Source of the DNA: Sweltsa coloradensis
Lineage: Eukaryota; Arthropoda; Insecta; Plecoptera; Chloroperlidae
Direction: 5' to 3'
NCBI GenBank assembly: GCA_024449915.1
Contig: JAMZAV010001810.1
Location: 1 to 64,000 of the forward strand
Length of the DNA: 64,000 bases
Shown here: piece by piece, positions 33,313-43,377 of the stretch
Layout: the number at the start of each line of letters is the position of its first letter
Position numbering within the stretch: position 1 is the first letter of the stretch
Translations under genes and position numbers: made by a program
Notes under the pieces: model-generated
What the model was told of the DNA's origin: nothing
Seen by the model: only the letters and a program-made list of their open reading frames with translations
The model's database searches: none

Positions 33313-34071
33313 TGGATGAGCGTAGCGAGCGAAGCGAAGATTCCATTCTACTACACTGGAGAAAAAAATCCGGAATGTTTTTTTTCTTTCTTTTTTTTTG
33401 TATTTTTGTCTGTTTGTCCGCACGATTCCGGCTAAACCGATACTCCGATTGAGATGAAATTTTATGGAGGCCTTCGAAATCTCTGAACTTAGAACTGCCA
33501 CGTTTTTTAGCGCAATCGGAAAATTATTTCTCATGAAAATCGCAATTTTACGTGTTTTTTCTTTTTTAAAACAACTCTTTGACTTATAACACCTACATGC
33601 TTTATCCGATTGTAATGATTTTTGCACAGAACCTTTATTTTATGAATAAAGATATTCTTGTGAAATTTAAGCGCAATTGAAAAAATATTTATCATAAAAT
33701 CGAAATTTAACGGCTTTTTTCTTTTTGTAAACAATTCTTCGACTTATAAAACCTACATGCTTTATCCGATTATAATGATTTTGTTAAATGACCTTAATTT
33801 TATGATTTAATATATTAATGTGAAATTTGAGCGCAATCAAAAAATTATTTCTCATGATAATCGCAATTTTACGATTTTTTTTAAACAATTACGATTAATA
33901 AATTAAAAAATTAAAGTTAATTTTTTATTTTATTTAATTTTATTTAATTTTAAAAAATTTCAACTAAGTAATGATTTTTCCACAGAACAACAGAAAATTC
34001 GCATAACACATGGCATTAATGCACCAATTACGCTCATCCAACAACGCGGCGGGACTTAAGCGTTTTCCTAG
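33313..34071 (+). mobile_element. Helentron-like family A, copy 9 (ATTCCGG body type)
   Basis: TGGATGAGCGTAGCGAGCG start, ACGATTCCGGCTAAACCGAT near 33422, three diverged TTATAACACCTACATGC blocks, and a 3' end CGCTCATCCAACAACGCGGC, GGGACTTAAGCG, TTTTCCTAG with flanking T. Structurally complete but non-coding. Confidence 0.83.
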
Positions 34072-34640
34072 TTAAAAACACACGAAAAAGCACGGTAAGG
34101 ACAAATAAGCTGATTTACCACAAGGTATCATGGTAAAAGGTTTAGCTGAAAATCGTAGATTCTTTAAAATAAATTCCCTTCATACGGTATGTATGTATAA
34201 GTAGAAGTATTTATTTTAAAAAAATATAGTTAAATGTAATAGATTCACAAAATGTGTCATCATCATTATCTGTTGCCACGTCCAACTCTGCGTTGGGTCG
34301 GCATTGAAGACAGGCCTCTCCATCTTCTTCTGTCCTGCCACCACTCCTTCCTTCCACCACATTCCAGTCTCCTCCTCGCTGTTCCACATCTTCACACACT
34401 ATCCTGCCATCGTTGTCATGGTCTGCACCTTGGTCTCCTACCTGAAATTTTCAATTCCATCATCCTTCTCGGTATAGTTCTTGACCTCATGGTTTGGCTT
34501 TGGCCCAAACTATTTTACAAAGGAAGGATTATTCGTCAAAAGGAATAGAATGTTAAACCACTTGTAAGCCGTGTTTCTTTTGAAAAACTCTTTATTTAGC
34601 AAAATCAATGGCATTATGAAGCACTTGTAACCCGCGATTT
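34072..34640. other. No recognised gene
   Basis: A CT-rich segment at 34270-34420 gives an open frame by composition. No known motif. Confidence 0.4.
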
Positions 34641-35689
34641 TAGAGTAGGAGAACTGAGGAAAAAATAGCCCTGACCTTGAACAAATTGCAACAGAAATGG
34701 TTCTTTTTGCACTGAGTTCAGAAAAATACTGTTTAACATACTCGAAATCGCGGAAAATCTAAGGTGTCGAAAATGATCAAATTTGCATATTAAGATTAAT
34801 AATTGATATCAATTAAAAACATGTTTTCACCTATTTCACTCCAAGTAAGCATGACAGTAGATAGTTGAGGTGAAATATCACTACTTCTGTTTTTTGAATT
34901 TATTATTTTGATTAATTGCATTGGTTAATTACGATGACAATTGATAATAACAATGGAGATCAACTGTAATAATCCTATCAACTAATGAACATTATATCGC
35001 ACAGAATATATAAACATCCGATACCAGGTCACTTTTCAAGTAAACTGGCATTCATGTAACTTTTTTGTATTGATTAGTTTTGAATTTTTTAATTAATTAG
35101 TTATCAAATTTAAAAAAATTAAAACAAACAGATTACTTTAAATTTTGGGTAAACAGCAACAACTTGAGATTGAGTTCTGTTTTCATGTACATGTAAATTC
35201 ACATTCAGAAGATACAAACTTGTTAATTAAATTCCTAGATAATATAAATCCTTTTGACATCGATGGAAGTTCTGATCTTCACAGTATTTTCAGTGGTATG
35301 ACAGCTGCAAATAATGTCAATGCTGATTGCTGACACAGCCGAGAATGTTGGCCATAAAATCTTGGACGAAATGACTGATACTGACGTACTAACGTACACC
35401 TTTAGAAGGAAAATCAAGTGACTAATCTTCTAAAACGATTAAAGTAGGAAAGCTCATGTTTATTTATTATATTTATTTATTATTTATTTAACTACAATGC
35501 ATGTAATCACGTAATTCCTAATTCATGGATTGTATGTTGGTTTATTCTATTACACTTACAAAATACACACCCATTGGTTTGCTCATAAAACTCGTCCTAG
35601 GTATAGAAATATGCGCACATGTTTTTTTTTATTTGACTATCTATGGAAAATGCTTAATAATTAACCTATGGATTCTGAATTTTAGCTTT

Positions 35690-35863
35690 TCAAAATAGTA
35701 TTTAAACCAATCTACTGGGCTACTAAAAACTTTAATTTAGGATATGTATATTTATTGCTCCATGTTCTTTGGATCACCACCCAATAGATAGGCGTATTAT
35801 ATCAATCAAGGGTTGATAATTTTAACCATCCATTACACATCAAAAGCTATATCCGCTGGACCA
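35690..35863. repeat. Direct duplication flanking SINE, left copy
   Basis: About 175 bp matching 36370-36560: CTGGGCTACTAAAA, GCTCCATGTTCTTTGGATC, AATCAAGGGTTGATAATTT, AACCATCCATTACACAT. Confidence 0.85.
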
Positions 35864-36283
35864 TTAAATAAATAAATAAATTTTATTTAGAGTCTACCCA
35901 CTCAGTTATAGAACTGATTTTCAGTGGGGGACTTTAAATCAAAGCGACCAAGCCAACCCTGCAGACCCCGACGCAATCGACGAGTGAGCGATAACCAACC
36001 AAAGATCGATAGTTTTAATAGGAAATATAGCAATCAGTGGTATGGACAGTGCGAACACCCGCGAATCAACGCCAGAATCAACAAGGCCGATTCAGAACAA
36101 CTCTGAAATTTATTATGTGCTTCGTTGCTAGGACGGCTCTAAAGTCACCGTTTACAAACTCCTAAGACAAGAACTGATGGACTTAAGTCCAAATCATAAT
36201 TTAAAAAACTTCTCACTTTAGCGGGAATCGAACCCTGGACCTTTTGCATTGGAAGCAGATATGCTAACCACAAGACCAACGTT
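35864..36283 (-). mobile_element. tRNA-derived SINE, family S1, second full copy
   Basis: On the minus strand: head CAACGTTGGTCTTGTGGTTA, CTGCTTCCAATGCA, GGTTCGATTCCCGC; body; and tail GTGGGTAGACTCTAAATAAA ending in TTTATTTATT. Alignable over its whole length to 9341-9756. It stands exactly between the two copies of a duplicated host segment. Confidence 0.8.
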
Positions 36284-36369
36284 GACCCTGGGTGCTCATA
36301 AACGTGGGTTTGAATTAAATTAAATTATCCTTGGCATATTATCATTTATTAATCAATGTCTTGTCAATT

Positions 36370-36560
36370 TGACTATCCAAAATAGTACCTATTTAAAACA
36401 ATCCACTGGGCTACTTAAATTATTAACTCGAGATATGTATATATTTATAGCTCCATGTACTTTGGATCCCCCCCAATGGATAGGCGTATTAGATCAATCA
36501 AGGGTTGATAATTTTAACCATCCATTACACATAAAAAACAAAAGCTATATCCGCTGAAGC
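36370..36560. repeat. Direct duplication flanking SINE, right copy
   Basis: Matches 35690-35863 with small indels, including GGGTTGATAATTTTAACCAT. A segment of about 180 bp is far longer than a retroposition target duplication. Confidence 0.85.
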
Positions 36561-36589
36561 GTTGAAATCATTGACACTGAGTGCTCATA

Positions 36590-37070
36590 AACCCTCGAGG
36601 ACTGGTTTGCATTAAATCTGTGATAAAACAAAAATGTTTAGTAACAATCAAGGTGTAACAATGGTCCTCTAAGGCTGGTTTGCATTAGATCTGGATAAAT
36701 ATGGTTTTATATCAAACAAGGTGTAACAAATGGTAACAGCTCTCTCCTCTAAGGCTGGTTTGCATTAGATCTGGAAAAATATGGTTTAATATCAATCAAG
36801 GTGTATCAATGGTAATCGTCTCGAATAGCCTTAGTGCATAAATGAGACGTTAAGCAATATCCAATCAATCAATCAATGGTAACAACTCTCTCCTAAGGCT
36901 GGTTTGCATTAGATCTGGAAAAATATGGTTTAATGGCAATCAAGGTGTAACAAATGGTAACAGATCTCTCCTCTGAAGCTGGTTTGCATTAGATCTGGAA
37001 AAATATGATTTACTATCAATCAATACTAACAGCTCTCTCCTCTAAGGCTGGTTTGCATTAGATCTGTACA
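36590..37070. repeat. Minisatellite of about 78-bp unit, with SINE tail inside
   Basis: GCTGGTTTGCATTAGATCTG recurs at about 36674, 36753, 36899, 36978 and 37047, with a diverged start near 36600. Between the units at 36753 and 36899 lies CTCGAATAGCCTTAGTGCAT through GACGTTAAGCAATATCC and ATCAATCAATC (36818-36878), the SINE/LINE tail also seen at 4975 and 25700. Confidence 0.85.
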
Positions 37071-37953
37071 ATCAATCAACTCCAAGTCAGTGAAGGCAGA
37101 ATATACATTTTGTTATGTGCTCTTGATGTTGATAAGTAGATATTTCACTTGTCATTTTATTTGTCATAAAGGCCATTTAAATATTATTAAAATGCCCAGG
37201 ACTACAGGAAAATATCATTAAGTACAAAAGCAATGCATCTATTTAAAAATTAAAGATTGTGTTCTGCTAGTTCTAACTTACATTTTGTGGGTTTCTACAA
37301 AAATATCATTATCAATTTTTAAGTTCAATTATTAATTAACTTTTAATTGCACAATGATTATACATAATTATGTATTAAGGCCATATTAGTCGTATAAAGT
37401 ATTTCATGTTTTATTCTATTTACTAAACATTTATTCGGTAAGTCCGGAAAAAAGCAAAGGTAACTTTTTCTTTGAGTATATCTTCAATTCATAACTTTTT
37501 GCTATAAACGCAATGAATTATAATTAATTGCATTTAAAGTTGCAATTTTGTTGTTTTTCACATGGATACTGATGTGCACTAAATCGTTTCGTAGCAAGAT
37601 TTGCAAGATTTATTGAAAATTTAGCTTATGAAATTAATTAACACAATAAACATGTTTTATTAATTTAATTAATTAATGGATTCCATAAATCACAAGTCAT
37701 AATTAAAATAAATAGTTACACGTTCATTGATCTTTACTGTGTAGTTTATTTGTAAAATTGTCTGGAAACATGCGTTATATTAATATTTGAATTATTGTCA
37801 ATTTTTTAACTTTATATGCAAATTTGATCAATTTCGACACCTAAGATTTTCCGCGATTTTGAGTATGTTAAATGGGATTTTTTTCTGAATCCAATGCAAA
37901 AAGAACCATTTCTGTTGCAATTTGTTCAAGGTCAAAATTTATCTACTACTCTA

Positions 37954-38295
37954 TTTCTTTAGAATCTTCCTAAAAGGGAGACAAAGAAGCATCCACTTAT
38001 TCCGCCTGACTTGTCAGGGCCCCAGGGGATTTGTATAAGGCAAGCGGTCAAGAACTCTTGCTCCGTTCATACTTTTGACATGTCCGAACCACTTTAATCT
38101 TCTCTCTCCAATTCGCTCCATAAATTCCTCACGCCCACTTGATGTGTGATGATGTGAAAATGTACAAACCTTGATACAAGCCAACACTGCGATTAGTTAT
38201 ATAAACCAAACAAACCCAATTAGTTGGGTTTATAAACGGTTATAGTTTTTTTCCCGACAAGGTTGAGTCTGTTTTTTTACCCTCCAAGTAGAAAA
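37954..38295. other. No recognised gene
   Basis: Moderate GC, no motif. At 38201-38235 a short inverted word AACCCAATTAGTTGGGTT occurs. Confidence 0.35.
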
Positions 38296-38340
38296 TTAAT
38301 CATAACGCTTTTTGCATTCGCGTTGACGGATGGACCCTTT
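38296..38340 (-). mobile_element. Solo Helentron-like 3' end
   Basis: The minus strand reads CCATCCGTCAACGCG, AATGCAAAAAGCGTTATG, a subterminal repeat plus AACGC/GCGTT hairpin, without CTAG. Confidence 0.4.
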
Positions 38341-38570
38341 GGGGTGTATTTTTGTACTGCCTCTTCACGTACTACCTAAAATAGGTTTTCGTACCTGCTT
38401 GACCTTTTTTCTTGTACTGCCTAAGATTTTTCTCGTACTGCCTAAAAGGGGATATGTGAGAGTGGCTGTCTCGTACCGTACTGCACAAAGTTCCCCCTGG
38501 TTAGGTTACGTACATTTTTTGCGTTGTCCGTTTCCCCTAGTAGTCTATGGGGCGCGTTATTTAAAAAATA

Positions 38571-38605
38571 TCTCTCTCTCTCTCTCACTCTCACTCTCAC
38601 ACACA
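38571..38605. repeat. (TC)n / (AC)n microsatellite
   Basis: Short TC run passing into CACTCTCACACACAC. Confidence 0.85.
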
Positions 38606-38675
38606 CACTCTTTTTCAACATCGTCACCGTCCTATCTCTCCTCTCACTTCCAATTCCTTCACTCAAACTACAAGT

Positions 38676-39480
38676 TTAATACCAGGTCTAGGTCCGGTAC
38701 GCAACTCTCATTTCCCATACACAGAACTAATCTCCTTGACCACTCATTCAAAATCCACGCTATTCGAACTTGGAATGCTCTTCCGTCTGAAATAAGAGAC
38801 AAATAAACAAATAACTTCTTTGCTTTCAAAAGTGCCACTACTTCCTATTATTCAAATTCTTCAAATACTAATGATACTGTACAAACAACAAACAATAAAT
38901 AATATCAAAACAACCCAAATAATGAAAATAAATTACATATTAATATGCTCGGTTACCTTGTGTTACTCTATTTACTTTACGAGGACGCCTTCTTTGTTGC
39001 TGTAAGGAAACTGTATAAAAGCGATAGAGGAATGCGGAGAATGAAAGGCTGGCTAAATTGTGTAAATTGTTAATCATAATTTCAAATGTTTATGTTTTCA
39101 ATTAATTATGTGTAATTTTCATCAGGCCAATTACTTTGTGTTCTCATTATCTGTAATTTTCATTAGGCCTTTATTATCATTGTTATTATTATTAGTTAGT
39201 TAGTTAGTTAGTTAATGTTGTTTTAGGGCACTCAACAGTAGAGTTATCAGTGCCCATGTCAATTGTATTGGAATCTTCAAAATTTTCTTTTTCCATAATT
39301 GTGGATTACCACCATGTTTTCTTCTTTCCAATGAAGGAACTTAAGGGAAGACGAGGGAGTTAATGGGAAGGAGTGCGGTGAGGATGTTGGATAGGATGGA
39401 TTAAACTGGGTGGGAACGGAGGAGTGCTCGTTGCAGAGAGGGCCGGCAAGTACGGAGAAGAAAAAAGTGAAAGAAAAAAG
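38676..39480 (+). pseudogene. Jockey/CR1-type LINE, C-terminal end of reverse transcriptase ORF and 3' UTR
   Basis: The frame near 38676-38806 reads T-R-S-R-S-G-T-Q-L-S-F-P, then F-K-I-H-A-I-R-T-W-N-A-L-P-S-E-I-R, followed by a stop. The R-x-W-N-x-L-P signature is the usual C-terminal motif of CR1/Jockey-group ORF2 proteins. Everything upstream (endonuclease, catalytic domain) is missing: a 5'-truncated copy. Downstream DNA is AT-rich and looks like 3' UTR. Confidence 0.6.
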
Positions 39481-39713
39481 TAAATATGAGTAAGGCTGTG
39501 TGAATGAAGAAAGGTGTGATAAAAAGTTGCGCGAGAGCTCTCTTTACAACACGCTCCCCAACCGGCCAGAGCTCGCCCTTAGTTTTGGTGAATACACTAC
39601 TCCCCTACTCACAGGCCAAACCACGGGTGGGTAGCGAGTTGGACTTTAGTAGTAGTAGTAGTAGTATAGTGTATTATCCACACCATACAAAATGCAATGT
39701 AATGTACCTCCTT

Positions 39714-39773
39714 GGTTGGATGGAAGATAAGGTTTCACTAGCCTTTATCCCGCCATACAATAAAGACCTGATT

Positions 39774-39854
<81 letters not shown>

Positions 39855-39935
39855 GTTGGATGGAAGATAAGGTTTCACTAGCCTTAATCCCGCCTTACAA
39901 TAAAGACCTTAATTAATCAATCAATCAATCAATCT
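39714..39935 (+). mobile_element. Two LINE 3' ends around a (CT)n tract
   Basis: GGTTGGATGGAAGATAAGG, then CACTAGCCTTTATCCCGCC and ACAATAAAGACCT, occurs at 39714-39775 and again at 39855-39912. Each has an AATAAA signal. The first runs into CT repeats and the second into AATCAATCAATC. A diverged relative (GGTTGGATGGAAGAGAAGG, then CT repeats) lies at 40311. These look like successive insertions of one LINE family whose tails are simple repeats. Confidence 0.6.
39777..39850. repeat. (CT)n microsatellite
   Basis: Uninterrupted CT run of about 74 bp, between two LINE 3' ends. Confidence 0.97.
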
Positions 39936-40349
39936 CTCATGTAATGCATACCACAACCTGCTCCTGCTCTCTTGTATTTCTGCACACAATGGCTAGCCAT
40001 ATTAATTGTGTACTTTTGTGTGAATGGACGAATGAATGTTTCTTAAACTATTGTAGATTTACATAAATAGATTTAAATCCATAATTTGCATAACATTACC
40101 ATATACCTTGAAAATTTTAACTTTGCAATAATGTTACTCTCATGTATTATTAGGCTACATGATTTAGTTTGTTTTAGTTAGTTTAGTATGATGTTAACAT
40201 TATTTTTAGCTCTTAAGTTGCACATTTAACTTGTGTGATCATAGTATTTAAATTTTGTTCATTATTTTATGTAAACCTGTAATGTCGTGATTTGTTGTAA
40301 TTAGAAAGTGGTTGGATGGAAGAGAAGGCGACAATCAAATCAAATCAAA

Positions 40350-40351
<2 letters not shown>

Positions 40352-40387
<36 letters not shown>
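40352..40387. repeat. (CT)n microsatellite
   Basis: CT run of 36 bp following ATCAAATCAAATCAAAT. Confidence 0.95.
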
Positions 40388-40390
<3 letters not shown>

Positions 40391-40532
40391 GACAGATTCA
40401 ATAATTTAATTATTATTTTAATGTTATTTATGATGTATATGTGCATTGTTCCCTTGTTCACCTTGTTCATAGTGGTAGTTATGTTTATTACGGCAAACTT
40501 TTTATACAACCAACATAACCATATAACAATAA

Positions 40533-40880
40533 AGATAGATAGATAATTTTATTCATCTTGACAGGCACATTGTACATGTTTGACTCCCGGAGGAGAAGGT
40601 GAATAGCCTTAAGTAGCTTACAGTATATTTAATCCTAGTACTACAGAGTAATCATGTACATTAAGTAAATTAAGAAAATTAAGGAAATAAAATAAATTAA
40701 TACATTGTAATTGTTACATTGTGGACTGTGAAATCTATACTCAATGGTGGTAAGAATAATAATTTATATGATGTATCTAGTTACAATTATTTGTGGATAA
40801 GCCAACATGTGGGAGGACAATATAAAATTGGAATTTGAAAATAAGCGATATAATATATTATTTTATGAAAGTATAACTGG
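40533..40880 (-). mobile_element. LINE 3' end with (TATC)n tail
   Basis: On the minus strand, GGCTATTCACCTTCTCC, then AAGATGAATAAAATTATC and TATCTATC repeats: an AATAAA signal directly before a tetranucleotide tail. The plan resembles the LINE 3' end at 42430, where TATTCACTCCCTC precedes AATAAAG. Confidence 0.5.
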
Positions 40881-40976
40881 AGAAGAGAATTGTTCGATGA
40901 GGTGATTTACAATTGGTGCAAGATAATGGTACAGATGAAAGTAAGAGACATAATGATATGGAGGCATATAACTAAA

Positions 40977-41594
40977 CTAGGAAAACGCTTAAGTCCCGCC
41001 GCGTTGTTGGATGAGCGTAATTGGTGCATTGAGCTGCCATGTGTTATGCGAATTTTCTGTTGTTCTGCGAGAAAATCAAAACTAAGTTGAAGATAGTTTC
41101 AAAATTAAATTAAATAAAAAATTAACTTAAATATATATATTTTTTTAATTAATCGTAATTTTAAAAAAGAAAAAAATCGTAATATTGAAATTTTCATAAG
41201 AAATAATTATTCGATTGCGCACAAATTTTACACGAATATAATAATTCATTAAATTAAGGTTCTGTAAAAAATCATTACGATTGGTTAAAGCATGTAGGTG
41301 TTGTAAATCGAAGAACATTTTAAAAAATCGAAAAAAATCGTAAAATTGCGATTTTCATGAGAAATAATTTTTCGATTGTGCTCAAAAACGTGGCAGTTCT
41401 AAGTTCAGAGATTTCGAAGACCTCCATAAAATTTCATCGCAATCGGAGTATCGGTTTAGCCGGAATCGTGCTAACAAACACACAAAAATACAAGAAAAAA
41501 AGGAAAAAAGAAGAAAAAAAAAGAATAAGAAAAAAAAACATTCCGGATTTTTTTCTCCAGTGTAGTGAAATGGAATCTTCGCTTCGCTCATCCA
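40977..41594 (-). mobile_element. Helentron-like family A, copy 10
   Basis: Minus strand start TGGATGAGCGAAGCGAAG, an AAATCCGGAATG block, ACGATTCCGGCTAAACCGAT, and a 3' end CGCTCATCCAACAACGCGGC, GGGACTTAAGCG, TTTTCCTAG followed by T. An apparent 88-residue frame is a by-product of the A/T runs. Confidence 0.83.
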
Positions 41595-41990
41595 AAAATA
41601 GTAACCATATGTTACAATGTTAGTCGACTTTGAAACAGGACTTTAAAATAGGTGATATATCATTATTAATTCTGAATTTAGCTAGAATAATAATTGTTTA
41701 TTATTTAATTAAATGTTCATTATTTATAATTATTTATTATTTACATGGATAGGTAGTCACTAACCGAGTAGAAGAAGTTTGCTGTGAGATATATTTTTAA
41801 CTTGTGTTTGATTTTACAATACAAGATACAAAGTTACCTATTAGGCCTACTCTAACACTCATACACTTAGTAAATGCTGTTAATTTCCTAATGCACTGAA
41901 TACACATAAAGCAAGATAAAAGTCACTTATAATTAAAATTAAAATAATTATTTAATATTGAAGTTCTTTTAAGGAACGTACTAGGACAAC
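41595..41990. other. AT-rich, no recognised feature
   Basis: Nothing coding or repetitive identified. Confidence 0.4.
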
Positions 41991-42260
41991 GCCAAAGTCG
42001 TTGTTAACGAGTTAGAGAGCCATGTTTGAGAACCCGGTAACATTCCTTTTATTCGCCTCCCTAGCCTATCATAGGCTAGAATGGCGCATTTTGGCCTTAC
42101 TGTTGACGCGCCCTTATACCAACTTAACTTAAAAAACCATATCATTTACACCAATATAATTTTAAAACTTAAATGCAGACGCGTAGGAACGGGGGGGAGA
42201 ATGGGGGGAATTCATCCCCACACTTTTCACTCTGACCCACCCACTTTTCACGCTGACCCC
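41991..42260 (-). mobile_element. Helentron-like family C, 3' end and partial body
   Basis: The minus strand ends GTTAACAACGACTTTGGCG, TTGTCCTAG. The hairpin is ACAACG/CGTTGT and it stops at CTAG before T. A body segment (CGTTCCTACGCGTCTGC, then poly-C/poly-G next to CACTTTTCA) reappears in the opposite orientation at 46085-46140. Confidence 0.5.
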
Positions 42261-42427
42261 CCCCCCCCCCCCCACTTCTGTAGTAAATATGCACATACAC
42301 TTATACAATTCGACAGTCACCTTGGTAAAACAAATATATTTGCCTGTATGCTTCGTCATTAATAAAAAATTAGGTTGAAATTTACTAAAATGGGCCACTT
42401 ACGTTAATTTTTTGAGTTTTTAGATCA

Positions 42428-43377
42428 CAGATAGAGTAGAGTAGAGTAGATCTTTATTCACTTAAGACTAATACATGGTACAAGTATACACCTCTTCGTG
42501 AAGAGGGAGTGAATAGTTCCTAAGGCTAAAAACATGGTAAAAATGAATAATAAAATAGAATGCATATTTCATGCGAATCAAGTTATATGTATATTACTAG
42601 TATGGTATACTAGTATTGAGAATTGAAGTTGTTTGAATAGATTAATTGAGTATTGAAATGAAAAAATGAAATGAGTAATTGGTTTGATATGATACAATAC
42701 GATGTTATTTAGGATGAATAATAATATAAAACACTAGCATTTGATATGATATAATGATTATGAAATGGAATTAGTATTGTATTTAATATATACGTGTAGT
42801 AGTACGAATCTATAAGGGGCAGTTTGTAGTGGACATGGAAATTTAAAATTTACTAAATATAAAATGGATAATCAAATAAAATGAGTTATCGATATGATAT
42901 AATACAATACGATGTTCATTAGGATGTATAATAATATAAAACGCTAGCATATGGTATGATATGATTATGTATTATTGTTTTATGTTTAATAGGGATTAGT
43001 TTTGAACTTAAAATATACGTGTAGGGCCTATAGTACGGATCTAAAAAGGGAAAGTTGTAGTGGAGAACAAGGTAAATTTATAAATTTACTAAATATAAAA
43101 TAAATAATCAAATAGAATGAGAATTTCAATGAGAATCAAGTTATATATATAGGCCTAGTACTAGTATGGTATACTAGTACCGGTATTGAGAATTGAAGTT
43201 ATTGAATTGAATAATTGAGTATTGAAATGAAAAAAATGAAATGAGTAATAGGTAGCCTATACTATGATATAATGATTATATGAAAGGTATTATTATTGAA
43301 TTTGAAATATATGTGTAGGGCCTAGCCTATAGTACGGATCTATAAGGGACAGTTTGTAGGGAGGAAAAGGGGTTTAA
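42428..43377 (-). mobile_element. 3' UTR of Jockey/CR1-type LINE, with internal repeats
   Basis: Minus strand: it follows the ORF2 stop near 43378 and ends GTGAATAAAGATC plus TACTC repeats. Three diverged units of about 270 bp share the reverse complement of CGATGTT...AGGATG, ATAAAACGCTAGCAT and CGTGTAGGGCC. Confidence 0.6.

Larger units (their letters stand above)
34641..37953. mobile_element. Block bounded by about 140-bp inverted repeats
   Basis: The left arm 34641-34800 and right arm 37812-37953 are inverted and roughly 85% alike by eye, sharing TGACCTTGAACAAATTGCAA, AAATGGTTCTTTTTGCA and GGTGTCGAAA. The interior holds the SINE at 35864, the duplicated segments around it and the minisatellite at 36590. 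No transposase gene remains. Confidence 0.55.

Noticed and set aside
39504..39881. 125-residue frame ending in S-L-S-L repeats
   Set aside because: The frame is held open by the CT microsatellite and LINE 3' UTR sequence.
41357..41623. 88-residue frame
   Set aside because: Lies wholly within Helentron-like copy 10 and repeats in shifted frames in its relatives.
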